Made by a program: the position numbers and the translations under genes. From Candidatus Alistipes excrementipullorum (GTDB taxonomy: Bacteria; Bacteroidota; Bacteroidia; Bacteroidales; Rikenellaceae): 11,692 nt of DNA. The DNA is taken from the NCBI GenBank assembly GCA_019113665.1, contig DXGW01000098.1, positions 1-11,692 on the forward strand, given 5' to 3'. Of this stretch, positions 1 through 6,792 are shown one piece after another. The notes under the pieces are model-generated. The model was not told where the DNA came from. It worked only from the letters and a program-made list of their open reading frames with translations, and ran no database searches. The number at the start of each line of letters is the position of its first letter. The stretch's first letter is position 1.

Positions 1-1061
1 GCCGTATACGACAGATTATCGCTCGTGTAGGCCTCGCCGTTGCCCTTGACCGTAGCCTTGAACTTATAGATCGTTCCTGGCTGGCTGACATAATACGTGT
101 TGGCAGTCCCGGCGGCACTCAAATCCGTTACGGGAGAAGCCTCCTCGTCGCTGACCTCGAGATCGGCCTCGACAATAATGGTCTTGCCGGCGGAAAGACC
201 GGACTCACCCACTGTACGTGTGGCAAAAACACGCTCCGTATCGCCAATCACGGCTACGAATTCGAAAGTTTTGCCGGCATGGCCCGGAGTAACGAGCATG
301 TAATAATCGGCATAGTCGTTCATGGTCAGCTCACGGTGGCCGACAACGGCTATTTCGTTCGCAGTCGTGGCCGAAGTCATATCGATCTCACCGGTTGCAA
401 GATCTACCGTAGCTCCCGAATCGAGCGATAGGGCCTCCGACTCGTCCGTACAACGGAATTTTATGGCATCGACACCTACAAACTGCGAAGCACGGAGCCT
501 TACACGCAATATCGAGAAAAGATGGCGGAAAGCAAGCTGTAACGGGTTGCCTTCACCTACCTCGGCCTTGGTATGGCCCAATGACGATGCATACATGAAA
601 TCACTTTCGGAAAGGAAGCCCAACAGGTCGTTCTCATCATACGTCTGCTCCGAAGCCACGCTCACAGGTACGGCATGCAGGTCCGTAACGGACTTGTCAT
701 ACGGATAGTATGCATAAAAATCGTGAGGAGTAGTTTCATCGGCCCACTCTACGACCTCGCTGCCGCTGATGTTGCGGAACGAGGTCGAGGCTGCAGCCTC
801 GACAGCCTGATAACCGAAGTTGGAATCCTTGACACTGCCTTCCATTTCGGAAAATATACCTATCCTGTCGTTTGCGGCCCACATGACCTTCACCGACTCA
901 TCGCCCTGTTCATACGACGTACGCGACTCATCACCGGAGTCCATCGTGCCGACAAAACCTATACCATCGGCTGCGCCTGACGGTTGGAGCGTATCGCCCT
1001 CATCGACACACGATACCGCAAACAACGAGGCCAACAATACAATATATGATATATGTTTCAT
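1..1061 (-). CDS. Fimbrillin-like surface lipoprotein, C-terminus cut by window edge
   Basis: The frame is open from an ATG at 1061 to the left edge, giving 353 visible residues. The N-terminus MKHISYIVLLASLFAVSC is a lipoprotein signal with lipobox AVSC and Cys18; acidic residues follow at once (CVDEGD), which fits a Bacteroidetes surface-export signal. The body matches the fimbrillin (Mfa-like) pattern: SRTSY around Arg47, a W-x-x-x-D-x-IGIF stretch and HDFYAYYPY. It is clearly paralogous to the 6793..8991 product (shared EVVEWADE/ETVEWADE, HTKAEVGEGN/KTKAEVGEGN, ASQFV, KFRC, VDLAT, TPGHAGKTFEFVAV/SPGHAGKTFEFVAV). The 30-residue GTANTY/KGNG linker spans residues 313-342 and is followed by SYTA, the type seen in the FISUMP-only paralogues, so I predict a FISUMP C-terminus without an SGNH domain beyond the edge. 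It starts 20 nt after the stop of the SGNH gene at 1082, suggesting co-transcription. Exact function is unknown. Confidence 0.9.
   Translation of the reverse strand, partial: MKHISYIVLLASLFAVSCVDEGDTLQPSGAADGIGFVGTMDSGDESRTSYEQGDESVKVMWAANDRIGIFSEMEGSVKDSNFGYQAVEAAASTSFRNISGSEVVEWADETTPHDFYAYYPYDKSVTDLHAVPVSVASEQTYDENDLLGFLSESDFMYASSLGHTKAEVGEGNPLQLAFRHLFSILRVRLRASQFVGVDAIKFRCTDESEALSLDSGATVDLATGEIDMTSATTANEIAVVGHRELTMNDYADYYMLVTPGHAGKTFEFVAVIGDTERVFATRTVGESGLSAGKTIIVEADLEVSDEEASPVTDLSAAGTANTYYVSQPGTIYKFKATVKGNGEAYTSDNLSYT
36..125 (-). repeat. 30-residue GTANTY/KGNG linker module, copy 1
   Basis: Codons 313-342 of the left-edge lipoprotein. It begins DLSAAGTANTY, has the YVSQPGTI variant in the middle and ends YKFKATVKGNG. 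It is followed by SYTA, marking it as the FISUMP-only type. Confidence 0.85.
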
Positions 1062-1081
1062 ATCTCTAAAGTCTTATATCG

Positions 1082-3931
1082 TCAATTCCAATACTCGTTG
1101 TCAAAGTCGTCAAGTTGTCCGTCGCTGCCGACTGCATCGGGATTATAGGTCACCTGCTCGAAAACAGGCAAGAATACGGACTCCATAACCTTGAACCCTT
1201 CGAGGTTGGGGTGTACGGCATCGACCTGATACTCCTTTTTCAGACCGTTCTCCTCGTCCTTGAGCACCGAATGGTAATCGGCATAACCGAACCCGCGCTC
1301 CTCGGCATAAGCCTTCAACATGACATTGAGATCGATGACACGCTGTGCAACATCATTGGCAGCATTCCACTCCTCATCAAGCCACCATATGTAGTTGGCC
1401 GGAGGCGTCGAACCAATAATAACCTTTATGCCCTTCGATGCGGCCATTTCAGCCATCTCCCTGATGTTCGCAAAGATTCCCTCGTTGGTACGGTTGGCTC
1501 CGTCGTTGTTGGCCATGTCGTTGATACCGCATGCTATATGAACGCACACGGGGTCATTGGCAATAGCATCACTGTAAAAACGGTTCTTGATCTGCTCCGA
1601 TGTCTGGCCGTCGATACCCTTGCCCAGAAAATCGTTGTCTGTGAAGAACTCTGGATGATAGGAGTTCCACGTACGGGTAATCGAGTTGCCGATAAACAGA
1701 CAGCGCGGACCCGAATGCGGAAGTTCGTAAACGCCGTTACCCTCCTTGACGCAACGGAGGTTATAACCGGCTCCGGGATAGGTATTGTATGTCTGTACGC
1801 CTCCGTTATAAGCCTTTTGCAGCGTATTCTCCCCTACGCATGCACTCGACAGGAACATCGTGCCGTTGGTAAGCGAACGAAGCTGGCTGCCGCCGAATCC
1901 GGCCTGACGCTGTCCCGTATAGGGGAAGTATGCACCGCTGGACTCGTCGTAATAGCCCCACTGCATATTCTGCAGGTTGCCTACGACAAACGAATATGCA
2001 TCGGCCGGAGCGACCTTCCAGCCCGGCGGACACGGGTCGTAGATGGTCTTGAGGTTGTCGTTACCGGCAACCTTGCCGATCTCGGGAGCTCCCCACAGAT
2101 AACGCCATGAGCCCTTCTGCTCACTGGTGGAGAGGTTGTTGTAGTCGAGCATCCAGAAATAGTAGCTGCCGGCACAATCCTCGTTCTCATAAGACATCCA
2201 GCGATACGGGTATGCCACCGATTCGGCAACACCCTGTTCGGTCGTGAAGCCTGCGCCAAGAATACTCTTCAACAGATGGCAATTCGCAACCGCATTGCTG
2301 CCGAACATCATGTCGGACGATCCCCACGACGTGCCGGAGAAGTCCTGCGCAAGTTCGGCTATCGGCGTATATGTAGGAAGTCCCCAGAACATGTTCTCAC
2401 CAAAGCCGCCGTCATCATATTCGGCACCGGCCGGGAACGGGTCCTTGCGGCCCCACTGGTAGTAGTTGCCTATGGCCCATGCGGCCTCGCGCTTGTCGGA
2501 ATTGTTCATCACCTCGGGGCCTGCCATGGCACCAAGGTTGCGGTCCATCATAGTATAACCGCCGGCATTGTGGGTAAGAGCATCGGGATCGTAACCCTCG
2601 ACAGCCCAGATGTTCCAACTCCAGAGTATCGTACCGGCATCATCGTAAGCCGCGATAACGGCATTGCCCGAAACGAACGGATCGGGAGTCGCAAACGAAA
2701 CCACTCCATCTTCAAGCGTTACCGTATTGCCGGCAATCGGGCTCTCGTGCGACCAGCCGTACGACTGCTTGGGAGTATTGTACCACAGCACGGCAACACG
2801 GGCCGGATTGATGGCAAGTTCAGCCTCGGTATAGCCGCGCGTAATCTCCGTCCCGTCAGTCTCCTTCCATGTGAACGAACGGGCCACGCCATTGCCCTTG
2901 ACCGTAGCCTTGAACTTGTAGATTGTGGCAGCCTTGTTAACGATATAGGTATTGGCCGTACCGGCGGCACTCAGGTCCACCTCGGACAAAACGATCTCTT
3001 CACGCACCACGTTCTCTCCGGCAAGGTTCAGCCCTATGCGGCGTACATACGAACGCTGAGCATCGAGAGTCTTGTCGCTCCATGTATATTTGGCCTTGTC
3101 CGTCGTAACCACAAGGTCTCCGGTATGGGTACCGGGAAGCATGACCGCATATACCGACTGTTCGGGCGACGCTGCGGCAGGTACCGGAGCATCTCCGATC
3201 ACGGAGACGGTAATGCTGTTTTTGTCAATGGACGTGCCGGCAGTGTTGAGCGCAACATCGAGGTCCTCGTCCTCGACAACCTTCTGTATGTTGAAGGTGC
3301 GCGTTCCGGCAACGGCATTACCCTCGGTGGTGAATGCCACGGAGAGTATCTTTTCGCTGCGGTACGCCTCGTCGGACGAGTAAACGCCCCACTCAACCAG
3401 GGCTCCGACCGAGCGGAAATGGAGCTGCTCGGCCACGTCGGTCTCGGTACCACGGAGCTGTACGGGGACAGCCAGCATCGGGTTGTTGGACCCGTTGAAG
3501 TTGCCGAGGCCGTATTGCGTTTGCGACTCGGCGACAACCACACTGGTAAGCCAGAAATTATGTGGTTCCGACGTGTACGGATAGTAGGCCATCAAGTAGT
3601 CGCCCTCATCGAATGCGTTTACGGTTGCGGAAACAACGGCCGAACCATCAGTATCACGGCCGATGGTTCCCTTTACGTTGCTGGTACGCTCCAGTCCTGA
3701 CGACGGATTCCACATCGAAACACCTACCAGGTCTTTTTCGTCCTCCCACTTTATGACGAAATCATCAGCAAAAGTAGTACGCGAACCATCGTCAGGAACA
3801 GTCGCCATCTCGACATCGGCTACGCGCAGACGCAACAGGCGCTCACCGGCCGACGGTGTCGCCACATCGGGATCATAGGTACAGGAAGCGCATACGGCCA
3901 TTCCCAACAAAGAATAAAGAAGTCTCTTCAT
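1082..3931 (-). CDS. Fimbrillin-like lipoprotein with FISUMP and C-terminal SGNH hydrolase domains
   Basis: 949 residues. The signal MKRLLYSLLGMAVCASC has lipobox CASC with Cys17. Residues ~30-315 are fimbrillin-like (GSRTTF at Arg51, MAYYPYTS, LGNFNGSNNPML). The GTANTY/KGNG linker is 319-348. A FISUMP domain follows, with MDRNLGA at 462-468, NYYQWGRKDPFP, YDPCPPGWK at 631-639 and a closing RC at Cys727. An SGNH hydrolase domain fills ~741-925: block I FIGNSITRTW with nucleophile Ser750, block II GKGIDGQT (Gly772), block III CGINDMANN with Asn804, block V DAVHPN with Asp904 and His907. All catalytic residues are present; substrate is not visible, an O-acyl ester of a glycan is a guess. The protein ends in an acidic/aromatic tail (GSDGQLDDFDNEYWN). 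It lies 18 nt after small ORF A and 20 nt before the next lipoprotein. Surface location is inferred from the signal and family. Confidence 0.92.
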   Translation of the reverse strand: MKRLLYSLLGMAVCASCTYDPDVATPSAGERLLRLRVADVEMATVPDDGSRTTFADDFVIKWEDEKDLVGVSMWNPSSGLERTSNVKGTIGRDTDGSAVVSATVNAFDEGDYLMAYYPYTSEPHNFWLTSVVVAESQTQYGLGNFNGSNNPMLAVPVQLRGTETDVAEQLHFRSVGALVEWGVYSSDEAYRSEKILSVAFTTEGNAVAGTRTFNIQKVVEDEDLDVALNTAGTSIDKNSITVSVIGDAPVPAAASPEQSVYAVMLPGTHTGDLVVTTDKAKYTWSDKTLDAQRSYVRRIGLNLAGENVVREEIVLSEVDLSAAGTANTYIVNKAATIYKFKATVKGNGVARSFTWKETDGTEITRGYTEAELAINPARVAVLWYNTPKQSYGWSHESPIAGNTVTLEDGVVSFATPDPFVSGNAVIAAYDDAGTILWSWNIWAVEGYDPDALTHNAGGYTMMDRNLGAMAGPEVMNNSDKREAAWAIGNYYQWGRKDPFPAGAEYDDGGFGENMFWGLPTYTPIAELAQDFSGTSWGSSDMMFGSNAVANCHLLKSILGAGFTTEQGVAESVAYPYRWMSYENEDCAGSYYFWMLDYNNLSTSEQKGSWRYLWGAPEIGKVAGNDNLKTIYDPCPPGWKVAPADAYSFVVGNLQNMQWGYYDESSGAYFPYTGQRQAGFGGSQLRSLTNGTMFLSSACVGENTLQKAYNGGVQTYNTYPGAGYNLRCVKEGNGVYELPHSGPRCLFIGNSITRTWNSYHPEFFTDNDFLGKGIDGQTSEQIKNRFYSDAIANDPVCVHIACGINDMANNDGANRTNEGIFANIREMAEMAASKGIKVIIGSTPPANYIWWLDEEWNAANDVAQRVIDLNVMLKAYAEERGFGYADYHSVLKDEENGLKKEYQVDAVHPNLEGFKVMESVFLPVFEQVTYNPDAVGSDGQLDDFDNEYWN
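2888..2977 (-). repeat. 30-residue GTANTY/KGNG linker module, copy 2
   Basis: Codons 319-348 of the 1082..3931 product. It begins DLSAAGTANTY, has the IVNKAATI variant and ends YKFKATVKGNG. It is followed by VARSFTWKETDG, the version found only in the SGNH-bearing proteins. Confidence 0.85.
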
Positions 3932-3949
3932 AGTTGTAGCTTTTTACGT

Positions 3950-4105
3950 TTACCACTCCTCATAATCCTGGTCCGAACCAGGCTTCTCGATCGCGTCGGT
4001 CGGGTCGTAGCTTACGGCAAAGCCGGACTGCATTTCGACTGCGCAGACATCTAACGCAGGAGTCACATACCCCATACGTTCATTAAGGTAAGTTTTAGGT
4101 TTCAT
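3950..4105 (-). CDS. Small 51-residue protein, paralogue A (conserved Trp-terminated acidic tail)
   Basis: ATG at 4103-4105, TAA at 3950-3952, 51 residues. The protein begins MKPKTYLNERMGYVTPALD and ends with GFAVSYDPTD (28-37) and GSDQDYEEW (43-51). It has no signal peptide or membrane segment. I do not recognise a named family. Coding status is supported by the paralogue at 6533..6688: same length, residues 28-51 identical, yet ten of those 24 codons differ, all synonymously. Its stop is 18 nt before the SGNH lipoprotein start (3931), and the leader TAAAC...AACTATGAAGAG resembles that of the second pair, so sORF and lipoprotein were probably duplicated together. Possible roles include a partner or cargo peptide of the lipoprotein, or a leader coupling translation; neither is shown. 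The start could be the internal Met11, but matching lengths favour the first ATG. Confidence 0.8.
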   Translation of the reverse strand: MKPKTYLNERMGYVTPALDVCAVEMQSGFAVSYDPTDAIEKPGSDQDYEEW

Positions 4106-4168
4106 ATGTTTTCAGGTTGGTATCATCACTTATAGGTCCGACAATTCGTCTTCAGCACCGCAGTCGGA

Positions 4169-4185
4169 TTGCCGGGAAACGGCAA
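4169..4185 (-). other. Alternative short hairpin overlapping the main stem-loop
   Basis: TTGCCG and CGGCAA (6-bp stem, 5-nt loop GGAAA) at 4169-4174 and 4180-4185. The right arm overlaps the arm 4181-4192 of the larger stem-loop, so the two structures cannot form at once. It may be chance given local GC repetition. Confidence 0.35.
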
Positions 4186-4212
4186 CGGCGCCTCTTTACA
4201 GGCGCCGTTGCC
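4181..4212 (-). terminator. GC-rich stem-loop after FISUMP lipoprotein (terminator or processing hairpin)
   Basis: Perfect 12-bp inverted repeat GGCAACGGCGCC / GGCGCCGTTGCC around an 8-nt loop, 15 nt beyond the stop of the 4228..6513 gene and before small ORF A. On the minus strand it is followed only by GTTTCCC, so there is no proper U-tract; the T-run lies on the opposite side. It may be a terminator working without a U-tract, a transcript-end stabiliser, or a partial attenuator. Confidence 0.6.
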
Positions 4213-4227
4213 TTAATTACAATTTTT

Positions 4228-6513
4228 TTATTCGGTCACGGTCTCCCTGATGCAGCGCACGCAGAAGCCATGCGCATTACCGCGGTTCTCGGCATTGAAC
4301 GTGATATCGGTGTTATCTACGGGTACCATTACGGGTTTCCCTTCTTCGTCCACCACAGGTTTTCCATCTTCGCCTGTAGCCTGCACCTCGGTTGTGGCAT
4401 AGTTAGCCTTGAATTCGGCTATGACGACACGCGTATTCTCGTAATCGGTATGTCCGGCAACGGCATAGCTGGAATAACACGGCACACCGCAACTTCCGGA
4501 ATAGTCGTTGCCGTAGCCGTTTCCACCACGCTTGGTGTTTATCGGGAAATATGCGCCCCGCAACTCCTCGGCATCGAAGCGGAAACCTTTGCCGACGTCC
4601 AAATCGGCATGTGCCGTCGCGTCACCAATCAGGGCATTCCATGCCTCCTCGGTCATCATGCGCCAACCAGCCGGACACGGGTCATAAATAGTCTTGGCGG
4701 TCGTGGACCATGCTTCGCCGCCGTCATTGGCCATCCAATGTCCCCAATCATATTCCTGCATCCAGGCATACGGCATGGCGGCTGCAGCCGCAACTGCCTC
4801 AGCAGCGGTAGCATCACCCCTGTTCTCATAGAGTTTCACGGCAATGGTCTCGCCCGTATTTCCCAAAATCTGGTGGTGGGCCACACGGGCGTAATCGGCA
4901 CGGCCGAACGAGCCCTGATCCAACGCAACAATCGGAGTATAGGTCGGCGTAAAGGTAAGGCCGGTCATGTAGCATATCTGCACGCTCGTATAGTCGGGAA
5001 TCGACGGGAACGGATCCTTGCGGCCGTACTGGTAGTAGTTTCCGACAGTCGAGGCCTTCTCTATGTCATTGGCTGCATCTTCGGGATCGATGACAGCTCC
5101 CAGATCGCGGTTCATGAAGGTGTAGCCTCCCTTGGTCACGGCCGTGGCATCGAGGTCATATCCTTCGGCCGCCACGATATTCCAGCTCCACAGAAGGTTG
5201 GCGTTGGTGATCTGACGCTTGTCGTTGATCTCGACGCTCTGGTAGTCAACCGGTGCGTCGAACACCGCTATCAGCACGTTACCGTTCACGAATGCGGCCG
5301 GAGTACGGAAATATACATATCCGTTATCGCCAAGTTCAACACTGTTAATTTCGACAGGCGACAACTGTGCCCACGGCTGGTAACTGGACTGAACGCTGTT
5401 GTACCATACCAGAAGCGCACATGCCGGATCGATTGCAAGGTCTTCGGCCGTATAGGATATGTTCGAGCCGGTGAAGGCCTCGCCGTTGCCCTTGACCGTA
5501 GCCTTGAACTTGTAGGTCGTGGCCGGCTGGCTTACGTAGTAGGTGTTGGCCGTACCTGCGGCGCTCAAGTCGACTGCCTCGGTTTCGGTACGGGCCTCAC
5601 GCACGGCATTCTCGCTCGCAAGGTCCAAACCTATACGGCGTACGTATGCACGCGGGGCATTGAACTCATCGACACTCCATGTATAGGTAGCCTTGTCGGT
5701 GGTTACGACTACAGTACAGCCGGTATATGCATTGGGAGCCAGTACGGCATAAACCGACTGGTCAGGCGTAGCAGCAGCCGGAACCGGGGCGTCGCCCATG
5801 AGCGATACGGTTACGCTCTTGCTGCCTGAAGCCGAAACATTGATATCCTCGGTCTCGGACGTATCCTTGAGATTTAAAAAGACTATTCCACCCGCATCCT
5901 TGTTCGTGGCGGTGAAACTTACGGACTCCACATTCTCGCTGCGGAACGTCTCGTCCGACGAATAAACGCCCCACTCTACGATAGCCCCCAATGGACGGAA
6001 CTTCACAGTCTCGCCGACCTCCGAAGCGGCGGCATCGAGCGTTACGGGCACCGACAGCATCGGGTTGTGCGAACCGTTGAAGTTGCCGAGGCCGTATTGT
6101 GTCTGGTTGGCATTGATCTCCACCTTCACGCTTTGGAAATTCTCATTCGAGCGTGTATATGGATAGTAGGCGACAAGCTGGTCGCCGCTCTGGAATTCAC
6201 TGACGGTAGCCGCAACGGTAGCCACTCCGTCATCGTCGCGGCCGATCGAAGCCTGAACGCCTTTTGTCGACATGTCGTTTGTCTCGGGATTATACACGAA
6301 TACGCCGAGCGCATCCTTGGCGTCCTCCCAGTTGATTACGAAGTTTTCTCCGAAAGTTGCACGCGACCCCTCGCCGGCAACAGTCTCCATCTCCACTTCC
6401 GAAAGGGCGAAACGCAGATTCCGGCCGCCGGCAGCGGGAGATACCACATCGGGTTCATTGGTACAGGAAGCGCACACGGCCGCTCCCAACAAAGTATAGA
6501 AAAATCTCTTCAT
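4228..6513 (-). CDS. Fimbrillin-like lipoprotein with C-terminal FISUMP domain
   Basis: 761 residues from the ATG at 6511-6513. The signal MKRFFYTLLGAAVCASC (Cys17) is nearly the same as in the 1082..3931 product, as is the fimbrillin-like region (GSRATF at Arg51, VAYYPYTRS, LGNFNGSHNPML, VEWGVYSSDE, GDAPVPAAA, YVRRIGLDLA). The linker is 315-344. The FISUMP domain includes MNRDLGA at 467-473, NYYQYGRKDPFP, YDPCPAGW at 610-617 and a closing FCVRC. There is no SGNH domain. An in-frame ATG at 6517-6519 (MTMKRFF) is an alternative start; the frame also stays open to 6579, but that extension overlaps small ORF B and would bury the signal peptide. Near the C-terminus it has a ~20-residue insert with a GKPV repeat that the 6793..8991 paralogue lacks. 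A stem-loop follows the stop. Role presumably surface adhesion or pilus subunit (inference). Confidence 0.92.
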   Translation of the reverse strand: MKRFFYTLLGAAVCASCTNEPDVVSPAAGGRNLRFALSEVEMETVAGEGSRATFGENFVINWEDAKDALGVFVYNPETNDMSTKGVQASIGRDDDGVATVAATVSEFQSGDQLVAYYPYTRSNENFQSVKVEINANQTQYGLGNFNGSHNPMLSVPVTLDAAASEVGETVKFRPLGAIVEWGVYSSDETFRSENVESVSFTATNKDAGGIVFLNLKDTSETEDINVSASGSKSVTVSLMGDAPVPAAATPDQSVYAVLAPNAYTGCTVVVTTDKATYTWSVDEFNAPRAYVRRIGLDLASENAVREARTETEAVDLSAAGTANTYYVSQPATTYKFKATVKGNGEAFTGSNISYTAEDLAIDPACALLVWYNSVQSSYQPWAQLSPVEINSVELGDNGYVYFRTPAAFVNGNVLIAVFDAPVDYQSVEINDKRQITNANLLWSWNIVAAEGYDLDATAVTKGGYTFMNRDLGAVIDPEDAANDIEKASTVGNYYQYGRKDPFPSIPDYTSVQICYMTGLTFTPTYTPIVALDQGSFGRADYARVAHHQILGNTGETIAVKLYENRGDATAAEAVAAAAAMPYAWMQEYDWGHWMANDGGEAWSTTAKTIYDPCPAGWRMMTEEAWNALIGDATAHADLDVGKGFRFDAEELRGAYFPINTKRGGNGYGNDYSGSCGVPCYSSYAVAGHTDYENTRVVIAEFKANYATTEVQATGEDGKPVVDEEGKPVMVPVDNTDITFNAENRGNAHGFCVRCIRETVTE
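5482..5571 (-). repeat. 30-residue GTANTY/KGNG linker module, copy 3
   Basis: Codons 315-344 of the 4228..6513 product. It begins DLSAAGTANTY, has the YVSQPATT variant, ends YKFKATVKGNG and is followed by EAFTGSNISYTAEDL, the FISUMP-only type. Confidence 0.85.
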
Positions 6514-6532
6514 AGTCATAGTTTTTTTTTGT

Positions 6533-6688
6533 TTACCACTCTTCATAATCCTGGTCCGAACCGGGTTTTTCGATTGCATCCGTCGGATCGTAGCTTACGG
6601 CGAAACCGGCATCTACGCCGATCTCGAAAACAGTAAATTCCGGAGCCTCATATCGGCAGGAGGAATTAGGCATCAATGATTTTTTCAT
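6533..6688 (-). CDS. Small 51-residue protein, paralogue B (conserved Trp-terminated acidic tail)
   Basis: ATG at 6686-6688, TAA at 6533-6535, 51 residues. The protein begins MKKSLMPNSSCRYEAPEF and shares residues 28-51 (GFAVSYDPTD ... DYEEW) exactly with paralogue A. In residues 2-27 only five positions match (Lys2, Asn8, Tyr13, Pro16, Val20), so the N-terminal half is free to vary while the tail is fixed. No signal peptide or membrane helix is visible. Its stop is 19 nt before the lipoprotein start at 6513; the gap holds a run of nine A on the coding strand, suited to A-rich Bacteroidetes translation starts. A candidate promoter sits just upstream, so this gene probably begins a transcription unit with 4228..6513. 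Function unknown. Confidence 0.8.
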   Translation of the reverse strand: MKKSLMPNSSCRYEAPEFTVFEIGVDAGFAVSYDPTDAIEKPGSDQDYEEW

Positions 6689-6708
6689 AAAATAATCTAT
6701 TAGGGTTA

Positions 6709-6739
6709 CACATGTAATTTGATCACATCATTTTTCAAT
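6709..6739 (-). promoter_or_regulatory. Candidate Bacteroidetes-type promoter for small ORF B
   Basis: On the minus strand ATTG (6736-6739) is followed after 19 nt by TACATGTG (6709-6716). This resembles the Bacteroides sigma-ABfr consensus TTTG - about 19 nt - TAnnTTTG, with one mismatch in each box. The expected transcript start would fall about 14 nt before the ATG at 6688. It lies just after the stem-loop closing the previous block. Confidence 0.4.
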
Positions 6740-6746
6740 CGCCGCA

Positions 6747-6768
6747 GGGCGGATCGCATGATCCGCCC
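6747..6768 (-). terminator. Stem-loop after FISUMP lipoprotein (putative terminator)
   Basis: Perfect 9-bp inverted repeat GGGCGGATC / GATCCGCCC with loop GCAT, 24 nt past the stop of the 6793..8991 gene. The minus-strand 3' flank (TGCGGCGATTGAAAAATG) has no U-tract, so it may be a processing or stabilising hairpin instead of a classical intrinsic terminator. Confidence 0.55.
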
Positions 6769-6792
6769 CCGCAAATGGCATCTTAAGGATTA

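Noticed and set aside
1682..1690. GNS instead of GDS at the SGNH nucleophile as a sign of inactivation
   Set aside because: The Asp is not catalytic and GNSIT variants occur in this family; Ser750, Asn804, Asp904 and His907 are all present.
2276..3700. 474-codon open frame on the plus strand, and similar ones at 1115..2110 and 6940..7938
   Set aside because: All are antisense to recognised fimbrillin/FISUMP/SGNH coding sequence and have no credible protein features.
4106..4180. Promoter in front of small ORF A
   Set aside because: An ATTG with 19-nt spacing precedes TACCAACC, but the TTTG part of the -7 box is missing, so I do not call it.
4117..5829. 570-codon open frame on the plus strand
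   Set aside because: It lies opposite a well-supported lipoprotein gene; its translation shows no domain and reflects codon bias of the sense gene.
6514..6579. N-terminal extension of the 4228..6513 gene to an ATG at 6579
   Set aside because: It would overlap small ORF B and place 22 basic residues before the lipoprotein signal; the paralogue at 3931 begins at the equivalent MKR.
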